Below, piece after piece: positions 8,469 through 18,655 of a stretch of DNA of 64,000 nt. Under the pieces are notes generated by a model. That model ran no database searches, was not told the DNA's origin, and worked only from the letters and a program-made list of their open reading frames with translations. The first letter of the stretch is position 1. Each line of letters begins with the position of its first letter. Made by a program: the position numbers and the translations under genes. Origin of the DNA: Streptomyces caniferus (GTDB lineage Bacteria > Actinomycetota > Actinomycetes > Streptomycetales > Streptomycetaceae); contig NZ_BLIN01000003.1 of the NCBI RefSeq assembly GCF_009811555.1, forward strand, positions 496,001-560,000, in the 5' to 3' direction.

Positions 8469-8852
8469 GTGCCGGGTATCGATCAGGTGTTGTCCCAAGC
8501 GATGGGGATCCCCGGCGTTCAGGGCGCCGGACTGATCGACTGGACCAGCGGTCTGACCCTCGGCACGGCGGGCCGGGCGCCGCACGACGATCACGACGCG
8601 GCCGCGGCGGACACCGCGGAGGTGGTGCAGGCCGTGACGCGCAACGCCACCTTCGACACCACCGGCGCCGTGGGCCCGGACCTCGAAGACCTCATCATCA
8701 CGGCTGCGGGCAGCTACCACCTCATCCGTTTTGTGCACACGGCCTTCGACAGTCAGACCTATCTCTACCTCTGGCTGGACCGCACGCAGGCCAATCTCGC
8801 CGTCGCCCGGCTCCGGCTGCGCGATCTGGCGGCGGAGCTGGTCGCGTCCTGA
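8469..8852 (+). CDS. Roadblock/LC7 domain protein (first of three)
   Basis: A 127-residue protein starting at GTG behind GAAGGAGA. The whole chain fits one Roadblock/LC7 fold: the N-terminal helix, then Gly-Val-Gln-Gly-Ala-Gly-Leu-Ile-Asp-Trp-Thr-Ser-Gly (about 16-28), a central Leu-Glu-Asp-Leu-Ile-Ile-Thr strand, His-Leu-Ile-Arg-Phe, and Leu-Tyr-Leu-Trp-Leu-Asp-Arg before the last helix. It is clearly paralogous to the protein at 10306-10680 (same Asp-x-Thr-Ser-Gly turn and Leu-Asp-Arg-x-x-Ala-Asn-Leu-Ala ending). Roadblock proteins dimerise and usually act as activating partners of small Ras/MglA-like GTPases. It opens a four-gene cluster; the next gene starts 44 bp later. Confidence 0.82.
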   Translation: MPGIDQVLSQAMGIPGVQGAGLIDWTSGLTLGTAGRAPHDDHDAAAADTAEVVQAVTRNATFDTTGAVGPDLEDLIITAAGSYHLIRFVHTAFDSQTYLYLWLDRTQANLAVARLRLRDLAAELVAS

Positions 8853-8896
8853 ACGGCGCGCTCCGCCACACCGCACGAACGCTAAGGGAACCAGCC

Positions 8897-9751
8897 ATGG
8901 GCCTGCCCATATCTCCTCACCCGCCCGCCCCGGCCGGGCTGCTCGACCGGTTCGCCGCCGAACGCGTCACCGGCGCCCTCAACGGCCCGCACGGCTGCCT
9001 CTACCTCCTCGACGGCGAGGTCTACTGCATCGAGGGCACCGCCGCCCCCGGCCTCGACCTCCGGCTCTCCGCGTCCGGGAAGCTGCCGCCGCAGGGCTGG
9101 CAGTACGCCGCGGAATCGGCCGGACCGGAGCAGAGCGGGGGCCAATTACTGGTCGGCAAGGGGTGGTTGACCCAGGCCGAACTGGAGATATGCCATCTCG
9201 CCGCGCTGCTCGACGCCGCGTTCTTCGCCCTTCCGCTGACGCCCGAGACCACGACCTTCACGCCCGGGGCCGGGCACTGGCTGGGGGTCATACGCCCGGT
9301 CAGCGCCACCGCGCTGCAGCAGGCGACGGCCCACCGCCGGCTGCTGCTCGACCGGCTACGCCCCTGGGCGGCGGTCGACTCCTCCCCCGTCGTTCCCGTC
9401 CACCCGCGCACCCCGGCCCCCACCACGAGCCGCCAACGGCGGCTGCTCGCCCTCGCCGACGGCCGGCACACGCCGTACGACCTGGCCCGGGCGCTGGGAC
9501 AGTCCGCGTTCGGAACGCTGCTCGACATCCGCCGCCTCGCCGCCGCCGGCCTCGTCCGCATCCCCCGGGCGCCGTCCCCGCTCCCCCGGCGTCGGCCCGG
9601 CGCCTGCCTGACCGGTCCCGCCCCCGCCCCCGTCACCGAAGGAGGCCCCGCCGCGACCTGGCAACTACCGGTACCGGACGCGCTCGCCACCGCCGATCCG
9701 GATATTGCCCTCCTTGTCCGACTGCGTACGGCGCTGGAGGAGAACCTGTGA
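8897..9751 (+). CDS. PATAN/DUF4388-like domain protein with C-terminal winged helix, TTA codon
   Basis: A 284-residue cytosolic protein. Residues about 12-60 read Val-Thr-Gly-Ala-Leu ... Gly-Cys-Leu-Tyr-Leu-Leu-Asp-Gly-Glu-Val-Tyr-Cys-Ile-Glu, the pattern of DUF4388/PATAN domains found with Roadblock proteins and Ras-like GTPases. Residues about 178-222 look like a winged-helix domain (Leu-Ala-Asp-Gly-Arg-His-Thr-Pro-Tyr-Asp-Leu-Ala-Arg-Ala-Leu ... Leu-Ala-Ala-Ala-Gly-Leu-Val). The tail is Pro/Ala-rich. Leu84 is encoded by TTA (9146-9148), very rare in such genomes and usually a sign of dependence on the bldA tRNA. It lies between Roadblock genes, suggesting one complex. Domain calls are by pattern, not alignment. 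Confidence 0.72.
   Translation: MGLPISPHPPAPAGLLDRFAAERVTGALNGPHGCLYLLDGEVYCIEGTAAPGLDLRLSASGKLPPQGWQYAAESAGPEQSGGQLLVGKGWLTQAELEICHLAALLDAAFFALPLTPETTTFTPGAGHWLGVIRPVSATALQQATAHRRLLLDRLRPWAAVDSSPVVPVHPRTPAPTTSRQRRLLALADGRHTPYDLARALGQSAFGTLLDIRRLAAAGLVRIPRAPSPLPRRRPGACLTGPAPAPVTEGGPAATWQLPVPDALATADPDIALLVRLRTALEENL
9146..9148 (+). promoter_or_regulatory. in-frame TTA leucine codon (candidate bldA control point)
   Basis: Codon 84 of the PATAN-winged-helix gene. Scanning the coding strands by eye, I found no other TTA in a confident gene of this window. In Streptomyces TTA is read by the bldA tRNA, whose mature form is abundant late in growth. Confidence 0.7.
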
Positions 9752-9821
9752 GTCCTCGCGCACGAAGACAGTGCACCCCATGAGGCGCGTCCTCAGAAAG
9801 CACGCCGTGAAAAGGAGACTG

Positions 9822-10202
9822 ATGACGATCGAACCCCGGATACGGGAGGAACTGCATACGCTGCGCGATCAAGTGCGCCACTTCCAGGGCGGGATGGTGG
9901 CGAGCGTGGACGGCATGGTGATCGCCCATGATCTGCCGGATATCGAGCCGGACGGCCTGGCCGCCCTCACCGCGGCCGCGATCGGCGTCGCCAAACGGCT
10001 CACCGACGCGACCGGGCAGGGCGCCTTCGAGGAATCCCTGACCCGCGGCACGGACGGCTATATCGCGGCCTACTCGGCCGGGCGGCGGGCGGTCCTGACC
10101 GCCGTGGCGAGCCCGGACACCAACGTGGGGCGGCTCCATCTGCAGGCCCGAAGGGCAGCGGAGCGGATCGGCGCCCTCGTGGACGCACCGCCCCACCGGT
10201 AG
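9822..10202 (+). CDS. Roadblock/LC7 domain protein (second of three)
   Basis: A 126-residue protein. The ATG at 9822 follows AAAGGAGA (9811-9818) at normal spacing. The first helix contains Leu-Arg-Asp-Gln-Val, followed by Gly-Gly-Met-Val-Ala-Ser-Val-Asp-Gly-Met-Val-Ile-Ala, the typical first strand pair of Roadblock folds, and a middle strand Gly-Tyr-Ile-Ala-Ala-Tyr-Ser-Ala-Gly. It differs from the flanking paralogues and resembles the longer MglB-like subgroup, so the cluster encodes at least two Roadblock types that could form heteromers. There are 70 bp to the preceding gene. Confidence 0.82.
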   Translation: MTIEPRIREELHTLRDQVRHFQGGMVASVDGMVIAHDLPDIEPDGLAALTAAAIGVAKRLTDATGQGAFEESLTRGTDGYIAAYSAGRRAVLTAVASPDTNVGRLHLQARRAAERIGALVDAPPHR

Positions 10203-10305
10203 CGGAACGTCCGCCCCGCACCCGGAGGAACGCAGCACCCGGAACCCGAAAGCCGGACCCGGAACCCCGGAAACACCCCTGAAAAGCGAAAGGTCTGAAC
10301 CCCTC

Positions 10306-10680
10306 ATGGCTCAACTGGAATCCGCTCTCGCCGACGCGATGTCGACCATCGAGGGCGCGGTCGGCGTCGCCCTGGTCGACTACACCAGCGGTATGGCCCT
10401 GGCCACCCTGGGCGACAAGCAGGCCCTGGACCTCAATGTCGCGGCGGCCGGGAACACCGATGTCGTACGGGCCAAGATGCGCACCATGGAGATGCTGGAA
10501 CTCCAGGGCGCCATCGAGGACATGCTCATCACGCTGACCGCGCAGTACCACATCATCCGCCCGGTGACGGGCAAGAACGGCAGCGGTCTCTTCCTCTATC
10601 TGGTGCTGGACCGCAAGCGCGCCAACCTCGCGCTGGCGCGGCTGCGCCTGGCGCGGCTGGAAGGCGACCTGGAGATCTGA
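10306..10680 (+). CDS. Roadblock/LC7 domain protein (third of three)
   Basis: A 124-residue Roadblock protein. N-terminal Leu-Glu-Ser-Ala-Leu-Ala-Asp-Ala-Met, then Gly-Val-Ala-Leu-Val-Asp-Tyr-Thr-Ser-Gly-Met, and a C-terminal Leu-Val-Leu-Asp-Arg-Lys-Arg-Ala-Asn-Leu-Ala match the first cluster member position for position, indicating a local duplication. It is the last gene of the cluster and converges with ureD (16 bp between stops). No MglA-like GTPase, histidine kinase or DUF742 gene follows, so this is not a standard conservon. Confidence 0.83.
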   Translation: MAQLESALADAMSTIEGAVGVALVDYTSGMALATLGDKQALDLNVAAAGNTDVVRAKMRTMEMLELQGAIEDMLITLTAQYHIIRPVTGKNGSGLFLYLVLDRKRANLALARLRLARLEGDLEI

Positions 10681-10696
10681 GGCGGCGCGGCCGCCG

Positions 10697-11520
10697 TCAC
10701 CCGGCGGCCGCACTCAGCGCGGCCTCGTCCAGGAGGCGCCGCAGCCGGAGCGCGTCCGGGGCCACGGCCGTGGCCAGGGCCCCGGGACCCGCCAGCGGTG
10801 CGAGGACGCCCTGTCCCGCACCGTCGCCGGCTCCCTCTCCCGCCGCGCCGCCGAGCAGCCGCACCTCGGCCGAGTGCTCCTCGAACTCCGGCCCGACGAC
10901 CAGGAGTTGGCCGACGGCGCGATGCCCGCCCAGGACGGCCGAGGTGTCCCAGCCGGGGACGCCGGGCCCGTACGCCGTCTCCTGGTCGAGCAGCGTCCGG
11001 CCGCCCCGTCGGACGGTGAGCCGGCTGCGCAGGGTGCCGGTCTCCTCACCGCTGCGTCCCAGAACCTGTTCCTCACGGAGTACCAGGCGTGCGGTGGGGG
11101 CCAGTTCGACGGTGGTGGTCATCCGCAGGTCGCTGCCCGCCGCGGAGATCAGCGGTTCGGGCAGCCAGTCGAGCCGTGCGCCGTCGCCCACCGTCAACCA
11201 CACGTCGTAGCGGGCGTGTTCGCCGGTACGGCCGGGCAGCGCGACGGTCGCGGCGGCGGCCGTGAGGTGCAGCGCGCTGCCGGCCTCGGCGGTGGCTTCG
11301 ATGCCCAGCCGGTCGCCGCCGAGCGGGGCGCTCATGGCGCCCACGACACAGACCCGGGCCTGGCTTCCCTGCCCGCGGATGCGGCGCAACGCGAACGGGC
11401 CGTCGCCGTCGAGGACGGGCAGCCGGGTGGGGCCACCCTTGTCGGCCCGCGCGACGATGCGGGCGGTGGCGCACAGCCCGGTGGCGGCGCGGGCCGTCTT
11501 TGGTGGGGAAGGTGCGAGGG

Positions 11521-11524
<4 letters not shown>
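10697..11524 (-). CDS. ureD: urease accessory protein UreD
   Basis: A 275-residue UreD/UreH protein. The start ATG at 11524 overlaps the ureG stop in an ATGA arrangement, implying translational coupling; extension to 11542 is unnecessary. Family blocks seen: Gly-Pro-Thr-Arg-Leu-Pro-Val-Leu near the N-terminus, Gly-Gly-Asp-Arg-Leu-Gly-Ile-Glu, and [11 protein letters not shown] in the centre. UreD forms the urease-binding end of the UreD-UreF-UreG scaffold through which nickel passes during active-site maturation. Last gene of the urease operon. Confidence 0.93.
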
Positions 11525-12216
<692 letters not shown>

Positions 12217-12267
12217 GGTCACTCCGGTGGTGGGGTGCGGCGGCGCGGGGTCCGCCGGCCGGCCGGG

Positions 12268-12942
12268 TCAGGACGCGAAGAGGCGTACCGGCCAGGCGGC
12301 GTGCTGTTGGGCGGTGATGTCGAGCAGCGGCGCGGAGGCCGCGGGCAGTGCGCCGGTCCCTTCTTCGCCGATCCGCAGCGCGGCTTCGGTGGCCCGGTGC
12401 ACGACCTGGTCGAGCTCGGCGGTGAGACGGGCGAGTACGGCGGTGGCGTCGAAGGGGTCCAGGCTCAGCAGGCGGACGGCCGCGGTGGCCGGGCCGCTGA
12501 TGTTCTCGTAGGCCACGGCGTAGGCGGCATCGAGCGGTGGCAGGCCCGCCGACCGGGCGGCCAGGCCCAGGACGACGGGCTGGTGGGCGCCGCGGGGACG
12601 GGCCGCGGCGAGCGCGTCGAGTGCCTCGCTCGGCCAGGTCGCCCGGGCGGCCCGCATCATCTGCCGGCCGAGGCGCCGCGCGATCTGCCGTAGCGCGGGT
12701 ACCGGCGTTCGGGCATCGGCCGCGTCGTCCAGGAGGAGCGGGTCGTGGCCGGCCGCGGCCGCGGCGGCGAGCGCCGCGGCGACCAGGCCCACGGTGTGCA
12801 GCCGGCCCCGGCAGAAGGTCTCCAGGGTGGCGGCGTCCTTGATCCGTCCCGCGGCGACGGCCGGTTCGGCGCCGCCCGAGTGGGCGTGCCCTCCGGCGGG
12901 GAACCGGCCGTCGGCGAGGACGAGCAGCGCTGCGCGGCTCAT
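12268..12942 (-). CDS. ureF: urease accessory protein UreF
   Basis: A 224-residue all-helical UreF. The N-terminal Leu-Ala-Asp-Gly-Arg-Phe-Pro-Ala-Gly-Gly-His-Ala-His-Ser-Gly-Gly is the UreF signature (usually Asp-Ser-x-x-Pro-x-Gly-x-x-x-His-Ser-Gly), and the conserved Ala-Tyr-Glu-Asn-Ile-Ser-Gly-Pro region lies near residue 165. UreF bridges UreD and UreG in the maturation complex. Gaps of 42 bp to ureC and 51 bp to ureG are consistent with one operon. Confidence 0.94.
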   Translation of the reverse strand: MSRAALLVLADGRFPAGGHAHSGGAEPAVAAGRIKDAATLETFCRGRLHTVGLVAAALAAAAAAGHDPLLLDDAADARTPVPALRQIARRLGRQMMRAARATWPSEALDALAAARPRGAHQPVVLGLAARSAGLPPLDAAYAVAYENISGPATAAVRLLSLDPFDATAVLARLTAELDQVVHRATEAALRIGEEGTGALPAASAPLLDITAQQHAAWPVRLFAS

Positions 12943-12984
12943 CGGTGGTCCGGGGTGTGTGTCGGGATGGTCATCGGCGGGTGC

Positions 12985-14706
12985 TCAGAAGAGGAAGTAC
13001 CGCTGGGCCATGGGCAGCTCGGCGGCGGGCTGCGGCTCGACCACCTCGCCGTCGATGGTCACGGTGAAGGTGTCGGGGTCGACATGGACGCGGGGCAGGG
13101 CATCGTTGTTGCGCATATCGGCCTTGGCGCGGCCGCGGGTGCTGTGGATGGCCTCGAAGGGCTTGGCCAGCGCGAGGCGCTCGGGCAACGCGTCGTCCAG
13201 GGCCTGTCGGGAGACGAAGTTGACCGAGTTGCTGCCGGGGGCGCGGCCGGTGGCACCGAACATCGGACGGGGCAGCACCGGCTGCGGCGTGGGGATCGAG
13301 GCGTTGGCGTCGCCCATCTGCGCATAGGCGATCTGGCCGCCCTTGATGACCAGCTGCGGTTTGACGCCGAAGAACGCCGGGTCCCACAGCACGAGGTCGG
13401 CGAGCTTGCCGTCCTCGACGGAGCCGACGACATGGTCGATGCCCTGGGCGATGGCCGCGTTGATGGTGTACTTGGCGACATAGCGGCGGGCCCGGTGGTT
13501 GTCCGCACCGCCATCGCCCGGGAGGGCGCCGCGGCGGCGCTTCATGACATGGGCGGTCTGCCACGTCCGCAGCACGACCTCGCCGATCCGCCCCATGGCC
13601 TGGGCGTCGGAGGCCATGATCGAGATGGCGCCGAGGTCGTGCAGGATGTCCTCGGCCGCGATGGTGGAGGGCCGGATCCGGGACTCGGCGAAGGCCAGGT
13701 CCTCGGGGACGGCCGGGTTGAGGTGATGACAGACCATCAGCATGTCGAGGTGCTCCTCGACGGTGTTGACGGTGTGCGGCCGGGTGGGGTTGGTGGAGGC
13801 CGGGAGCACGTTCGGCTCGGAGACCATCGCGATCATGTCGGGGGCATGACCGCCGCCGGCGCCCTCGACGTGGAAGGCGTGGATGGAGCGGCCGGCGATG
13901 GCGGCGAGGGTGTCGCCGAGGAATCCGGCTTCGTTGAGGGTGTCGGTGTGGATCGCGAGCTGGGCGCCGCTCTCGTCGCAGATCCGCAGGCAGGCGTCGA
14001 TGACGGCGGGGGTCGCGCCCCAGTCCTCGTGGATCTTGAAGCCGAGGACGCCGGCCCGCAGCTGGTCGCGCATCGACGCGAGGGAGGTGGTGTTGCCCTT
14101 GCCGAGCAGACCGACGTTGACCGGCAGCGAGTCCATCGACTCGAACATCCGGGCAAGGTGCCAGGCGCCGGGGGTGATGGTGGTGGCCTTGCTGCCCTCG
14201 GCCGGGCCGGTGCCGCCGCCGACGAGCGTGGTGACACCGGAGGCCAGCGCCTCGTCCGCCTGCTGGGGACAGATGAAGTGGACGTGGGTGTCGATGCCGC
14301 CGGCCGTGAGGATCTTGCCGTTGCCGGCGATGACCTCGGTCTCGGGGCCGATGACCAGATCGGGGTGGACGCCGTCCATGGTGTCGGGGTTGCCGGCCTT
14401 GCCCAGGGCGGTGATCCGCCCGTCGCGGATGCCGACATCGGCCTTGACGATGCCCCAGTGGTCCAGCACGACCGCGCCGGTGATCACGGTGTCGGGGGTG
14501 CCCTCGGCGCGGGTGGCGCGGGACTGGCCCATCGACTCGCGGATCACCTTGCCGCCGCCGAAGACGGCCTCGTCACCGGCCCGGCCGGGCCCGCCCGACC
14601 GGTCTTCGGTGATCTCGATGACCAGGTCGGTGTCGGCGAGCCGGATCCGGTCGCCGGCGGTCGGGCCGAAGAGATCGGCGTACGCCTGGCGCGTCAGCTC
14701 AGCCAT
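12985..14706 (-). CDS. ureC: urease alpha subunit (catalytic)
   Basis: A 573-residue catalytic subunit that hydrolyses urea to ammonia and carbamate in the cytosol. All dinickel ligands are readable: His141 and His143 (Asp-Thr-His-Val-His), the Lys224 to be carbamylated (Gly-Phe-Lys-Ile-His-Glu-Asp-Trp-Gly), His253, His279 and Asp367 (Ala-Ser-Asp-Ala-Gln-Ala-Met-Gly-Arg). The mobile flap Met-Val-Cys-His-His-Leu has Cys326 and catalytic His327. Numbering is shifted by +7 from the Klebsiella enzyme. The start overlaps the ureB end by 8 nt, so translation is probably coupled. Nothing suggests inactivity. Confidence 0.98.
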   Translation of the reverse strand: MAELTRQAYADLFGPTAGDRIRLADTDLVIEITEDRSGGPGRAGDEAVFGGGKVIRESMGQSRATRAEGTPDTVITGAVVLDHWGIVKADVGIRDGRITALGKAGNPDTMDGVHPDLVIGPETEVIAGNGKILTAGGIDTHVHFICPQQADEALASGVTTLVGGGTGPAEGSKATTITPGAWHLARMFESMDSLPVNVGLLGKGNTTSLASMRDQLRAGVLGFKIHEDWGATPAVIDACLRICDESGAQLAIHTDTLNEAGFLGDTLAAIAGRSIHAFHVEGAGGGHAPDMIAMVSEPNVLPASTNPTRPHTVNTVEEHLDMLMVCHHLNPAVPEDLAFAESRIRPSTIAAEDILHDLGAISIMASDAQAMGRIGEVVLRTWQTAHVMKRRRGALPGDGGADNHRARRYVAKYTINAAIAQGIDHVVGSVEDGKLADLVLWDPAFFGVKPQLVIKGGQIAYAQMGDANASIPTPQPVLPRPMFGATGRAPGSNSVNFVSRQALDDALPERLALAKPFEAIHSTRGRAKADMRNNDALPRVHVDPDTFTVTIDGEVVEPQPAAELPMAQRYFLF

Positions 14707-15010
14707 CGAGGGTGCCTCCGGTCTCGCCCCGCAGGCCCACGACGATGCGCTTGCCCCCGAGGGGGACGAGTTCGACCTCGGTGGGGATGCCGGGCTCGAA
14801 GCGCACGGCGGAGCCGGCCGGGACGTTCAGCCGCTTGCCGTGCGCGGCCGCGCGGTCGAAGTCGAGGCCGGGATTGGCCTCGGCGAAGTGGTAGTGGGAA
14901 CCGACCTGGACGGGGCGGTCGGCGGCGTTGAGGACGGTCATGCGCGTGAGGGGAAGGCCTTCGTTGAGGCGCACCGGCTCGTCGGCGTAGAGGATCTGTC
15001 CCGGGATCAT
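14699..15010 (-). CDS. ureB: urease beta subunit
   Basis: A 103-residue protein beginning Met-Ile-Pro-Gly-Gln-Ile, with the family block [11 protein letters not shown] (about 37-47) and Gly-Lys-Arg-Leu-Asn-Val-Pro-Ala-Gly. It is a structural subunit of the UreABC heterotrimer, here a separate gene rather than a UreA-UreB fusion. It lies 17 bp after ureA and overlaps ureC. Confidence 0.97.
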   Translation of the reverse strand: MIPGQILYADEPVRLNEGLPLTRMTVLNAADRPVQVGSHYHFAEANPGLDFDRAAAHGKRLNVPAGSAVRFEPGIPTEVELVPLGGKRIVVGLRGETGGTLDG

Positions 15011-15027
15011 CGTCTGCTCTCCCGTGG

Positions 15028-16812
<1,785 letters not shown>

Positions 16813-16851
16813 GCCACCCGCCCCACCGCACGGTCAGCACCTGCTGAACCG

Positions 16852-17166
16852 TCAACTCTCGCGACCCGGCCGCCGGTCCCCGGCAGCCGGGTCGCGGTGT
16901 TCTGCCGCGATCCCGAAGCGCCGCCGTTCGCCCGGAGCGGACGGGAGCTGCCGCACGGACGAGACCGTGCTGATCACCTGCTCGTCCTCCGAGCCCTCTT
17001 CACGCCGCCCCAGCTCTTCGAGTAGCTGCAGGTCAGCGGCGGACACCAGCGCGACCAGCGGCTTGCCGTGGCGGGTGACGACCACCCGCTCACCGCCGTA
17101 GACAACACGGTTGATCAGATCTGCCAGCTCCGCACGAGCTTGCGTCACCGGAATTTCGTAGGCCAT
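16852..17166 (-). CDS. orphan YefM/Phd-family antitoxin-like regulator
   Basis: A 104-residue protein. Residues 1-55 show the Phd/YefM DNA-binding fold: [18 protein letters not shown], then [14 protein letters not shown]. The tail (60-104) is Glu/Arg/Pro-rich and looks disordered, as in toxin-neutralising regions. No YoeB, Doc or PIN toxin gene follows: the next gene downstream is the convergent M28 peptidase. It is divergent from clpP with only 57 bp between starts, and that gap contains two TGTACA hexamers. It may act mainly as a repressor of itself and clpP (inference). Confidence 0.88.
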   Translation of the reverse strand: MAYEIPVTQARAELADLINRVVYGGERVVVTRHGKPLVALVSAADLQLLEELGRREEGSEDEQVISTVSSVRQLPSAPGERRRFGIAAEHRDPAAGDRRPGRES

Positions 17167-17180
17167 GCTCCCATTCTAAC

Positions 17181-17200
17181 GGGATGTACATCCTGTACAT
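17181..17200. promoter_or_regulatory. TGTACA repeat operator between antitoxin and clpP
   Basis: The 57-bp divergent region contains TGTACA at 17185-17190 and 17194-17199. Together they form the perfect dyad ATGTACA-N3-TGTACAT (17184-17200), and the left copy is itself inside a 12-bp palindrome (GGATGTACATCC). TGTACA is the published core operator hexamer of the E. coli YefM-YoeB system, so binding by the adjacent YefM-like protein is a natural prediction. Confidence 0.7.
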
Positions 17201-17223
17201 TTTTTACGGAGAGAGGAGCAGAC

Positions 17224-17859
17224 ATGCTGCGACCGACGGCCCGCTATGTCCTTCCGGAGTTCACCGAGCGCACCTCGCAGGGGACGCGCACCATGGACCC
17301 GTATTCCAAGCTGCTCGGCGAGCGGATCATCTTCCTGGGCACCCCGATCGACGACACCTCGGCCAACGATGTGATGGCGCAGTTCATCCACCTCGAACAT
17401 GCCGCGCCCGAGCAGGACATCTCGCTCTACATCAACTCCCCCGGCGGCTCCTTCACCGCGATGACCGCCATCTACGACACGATGCGCTTCGTGTCGTGCG
17501 ACGTGGAGACCGTCTGCCTGGGGCAGGCCGCCTCCTCCGCCGCGGTGCTGCTGGCCGCCGGCACACCCGGAAAACGACTGGCCCTGCCCGGCGCCCGGAT
17601 CCTGATCCATCAGCCGTCGTTCAGCGAACCGATCCAGGGACAGGCCAGCGACCTGCAGATCCAGGCGCAGGAGATGCTGCGCACCCGCGACCTGCTGGAG
17701 GAGATGCTGGCGCAGCACACCGGACAGCCCCGCGAGCGGATCGCCACCGATATCGAGCGCGACAAGATCTTCGATGCCCGCGCCGCCCAGGAGTACGGCC
17801 TGATCGACCAGATCACCCGCACCCGCAAGCAGTCGGCGCTCCAGCCCATGGCCCGGTGA
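17224..17859 (+). CDS. clpP: ATP-dependent Clp protease proteolytic subunit (paralogue)
   Basis: A 211-residue serine protease subunit with ATG 17224 behind GAGAGGAGCA. The catalytic triad is complete: Ser104 (Gly-Gln-Ala-Ala-Ser), His129 (Leu-Ile-His-Gln-Pro) and Asp180 (Glu-Arg-Asp-Lys). Asn-Ser-Pro-Gly-Gly-Ser (71-76) is the oxyanion strand. ClpP forms a double-heptamer barrel fed by ClpX/ClpC ATPases. Streptomycetes carry several clpP genes in pairs; here there is no second clpP or clpX nearby, so this is a solitary paralogue and cannot be given a number from sequence alone. Its stop overlaps the next gene (GTGA), and its promoter region holds the TGTACA dyad. Confidence 0.95.
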   Translation: MLRPTARYVLPEFTERTSQGTRTMDPYSKLLGERIIFLGTPIDDTSANDVMAQFIHLEHAAPEQDISLYINSPGGSFTAMTAIYDTMRFVSCDVETVCLGQAASSAAVLLAAGTPGKRLALPGARILIHQPSFSEPIQGQASDLQIQAQEMLRTRDLLEEMLAQHTGQPRERIATDIERDKIFDARAAQEYGLIDQITRTRKQSALQPMAR

Positions 17860-18173
17860 GTCCGATGCTGCCGCCCGAACCGCCGCCACTGCCCGCACTC
17901 ACCCGCGCCGAGGGTGAATTCATCGACAGCTATCTCGAAGTGATCGATCTGCTCGGCCGGATCAACCCGACCCGCGCCGCCGGCACCTACAGCGGGCTGC
18001 GCGCGGCCCAGGCGCTGGTCGGCAAGGCCACCCGGCTGCGGGACGCGCTGACACTGATGCACAGCCGGGGCGAGAGCGAGCTGCACTGCGCGACGCTGAC
18101 CCGGGCGCTGCGGGTGCTGGACGGCGAACGCCGGGCCGGACTCGTGTCGATGCCGCCACCCGAGGACATCTGA
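17856..18173 (+). CDS. hypothetical protein translationally coupled to clpP
   Basis: A 105-residue protein whose GTG overlaps the clpP stop (GTGA), implying coupled translation; an in-frame ATG at 17865 is an alternative. After a Pro-rich start it is predicted helical ([18 protein letters not shown], then a Leu-Arg-Ala-Ala-Gln-Ala-Leu-Val helix) with heptad-like Leu spacing, and no signal peptide or membrane segment. I do not recognise a family. The coupling suggests a partner or modulator of the ClpP paralogue, which is an inference. Confidence 0.72.
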   Translation: MSPMLPPEPPPLPALTRAEGEFIDSYLEVIDLLGRINPTRAAGTYSGLRAAQALVGKATRLRDALTLMHSRGESELHCATLTRALRVLDGERRAGLVSMPPPEDI

Positions 18174-18352
18174 CGCCCGACACACGGAGAGGCTGCGCAG
18201 ACGGCGTAGCGTCCGCACCCGATCTGAGGAGGCGACGAATTGCGCGGTGCGGGCACAATTCCCTCGGTCCCGGATGTTTCGCCGCTGGTCCGCGGGGTGC
18301 AACGCCCCGCACCGCGGCACCTGAGGGAACAAATCTAACCATTCGGGTCAAT

Positions 18353-18368
18353 TGTGACGCATCTCACA
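18353..18368. promoter_or_regulatory. perfect CRP-type palindrome
   Basis: TGTGA-CGCATC-TCACA exactly matches the canonical CRP site TGTGA-N6-TCACA. It lies about 290 bp before the NlpC/P60 start and upstream of the riboswitch, in the AT-richest part of the region, where a promoter would be expected. Confidence 0.72.
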
Positions 18369-18492
18369 TACGGCATTTTCAGCTCGGAATTCGGGTGCCG
18401 GGTGCGTGACGATCCCTTCGACGACAAGACCCCGCCACAGCGACGGGGCGGTCCGGACGGGCGCCTAATCCCGCCGCCGTGCCGGATGTCCG

Positions 18493-18636
18493 GTCGACGA
18501 TGTGGATCGGCGGGAGCGGAGGACCCGAGCAGGACGGGGTCCCGGCCGTCACGGCCGAGGGCTCCTTGGGGTGAAGTCGTATGCACGGCCGGGCATCTTC
18601 GCCTGCCCGAACCCGACAGGTCTTCCTTCGCAGGCG
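18493..18636 (+). promoter_or_regulatory. ydaO-type c-di-AMP riboswitch
   Basis: The conserved elements of the ydaO/yuaA aptamer appear in order: GGACCCGAG (18521-18529), GGGGTGAAGTCG (18568-18579), GGGCATCTTC (18591-18600), GCCCGAACCCGACAG (18605-18619) and TTCGCAGGCG (18627-18636). The aptamer ends 19 nt before the ATG, with the ribosome binding site (GAAGGG, 18642-18647) immediately after it. In streptomycetes this riboswitch class precedes cell-wall hydrolase genes and turns expression down when c-di-AMP is high. The 5' boundary is approximate. An Rfam covariance search (RF00379) would settle it. Confidence 0.82.
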
Positions 18637-18655
18637 GCTGACGAAGGGTTTGCGC

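Noticed and set aside
8469..10680. Conservon (cvn) operon
   Set aside because: Roadblock proteins are present but there is no sensor kinase, DUF742 protein or MglA-like GTPase on either side.
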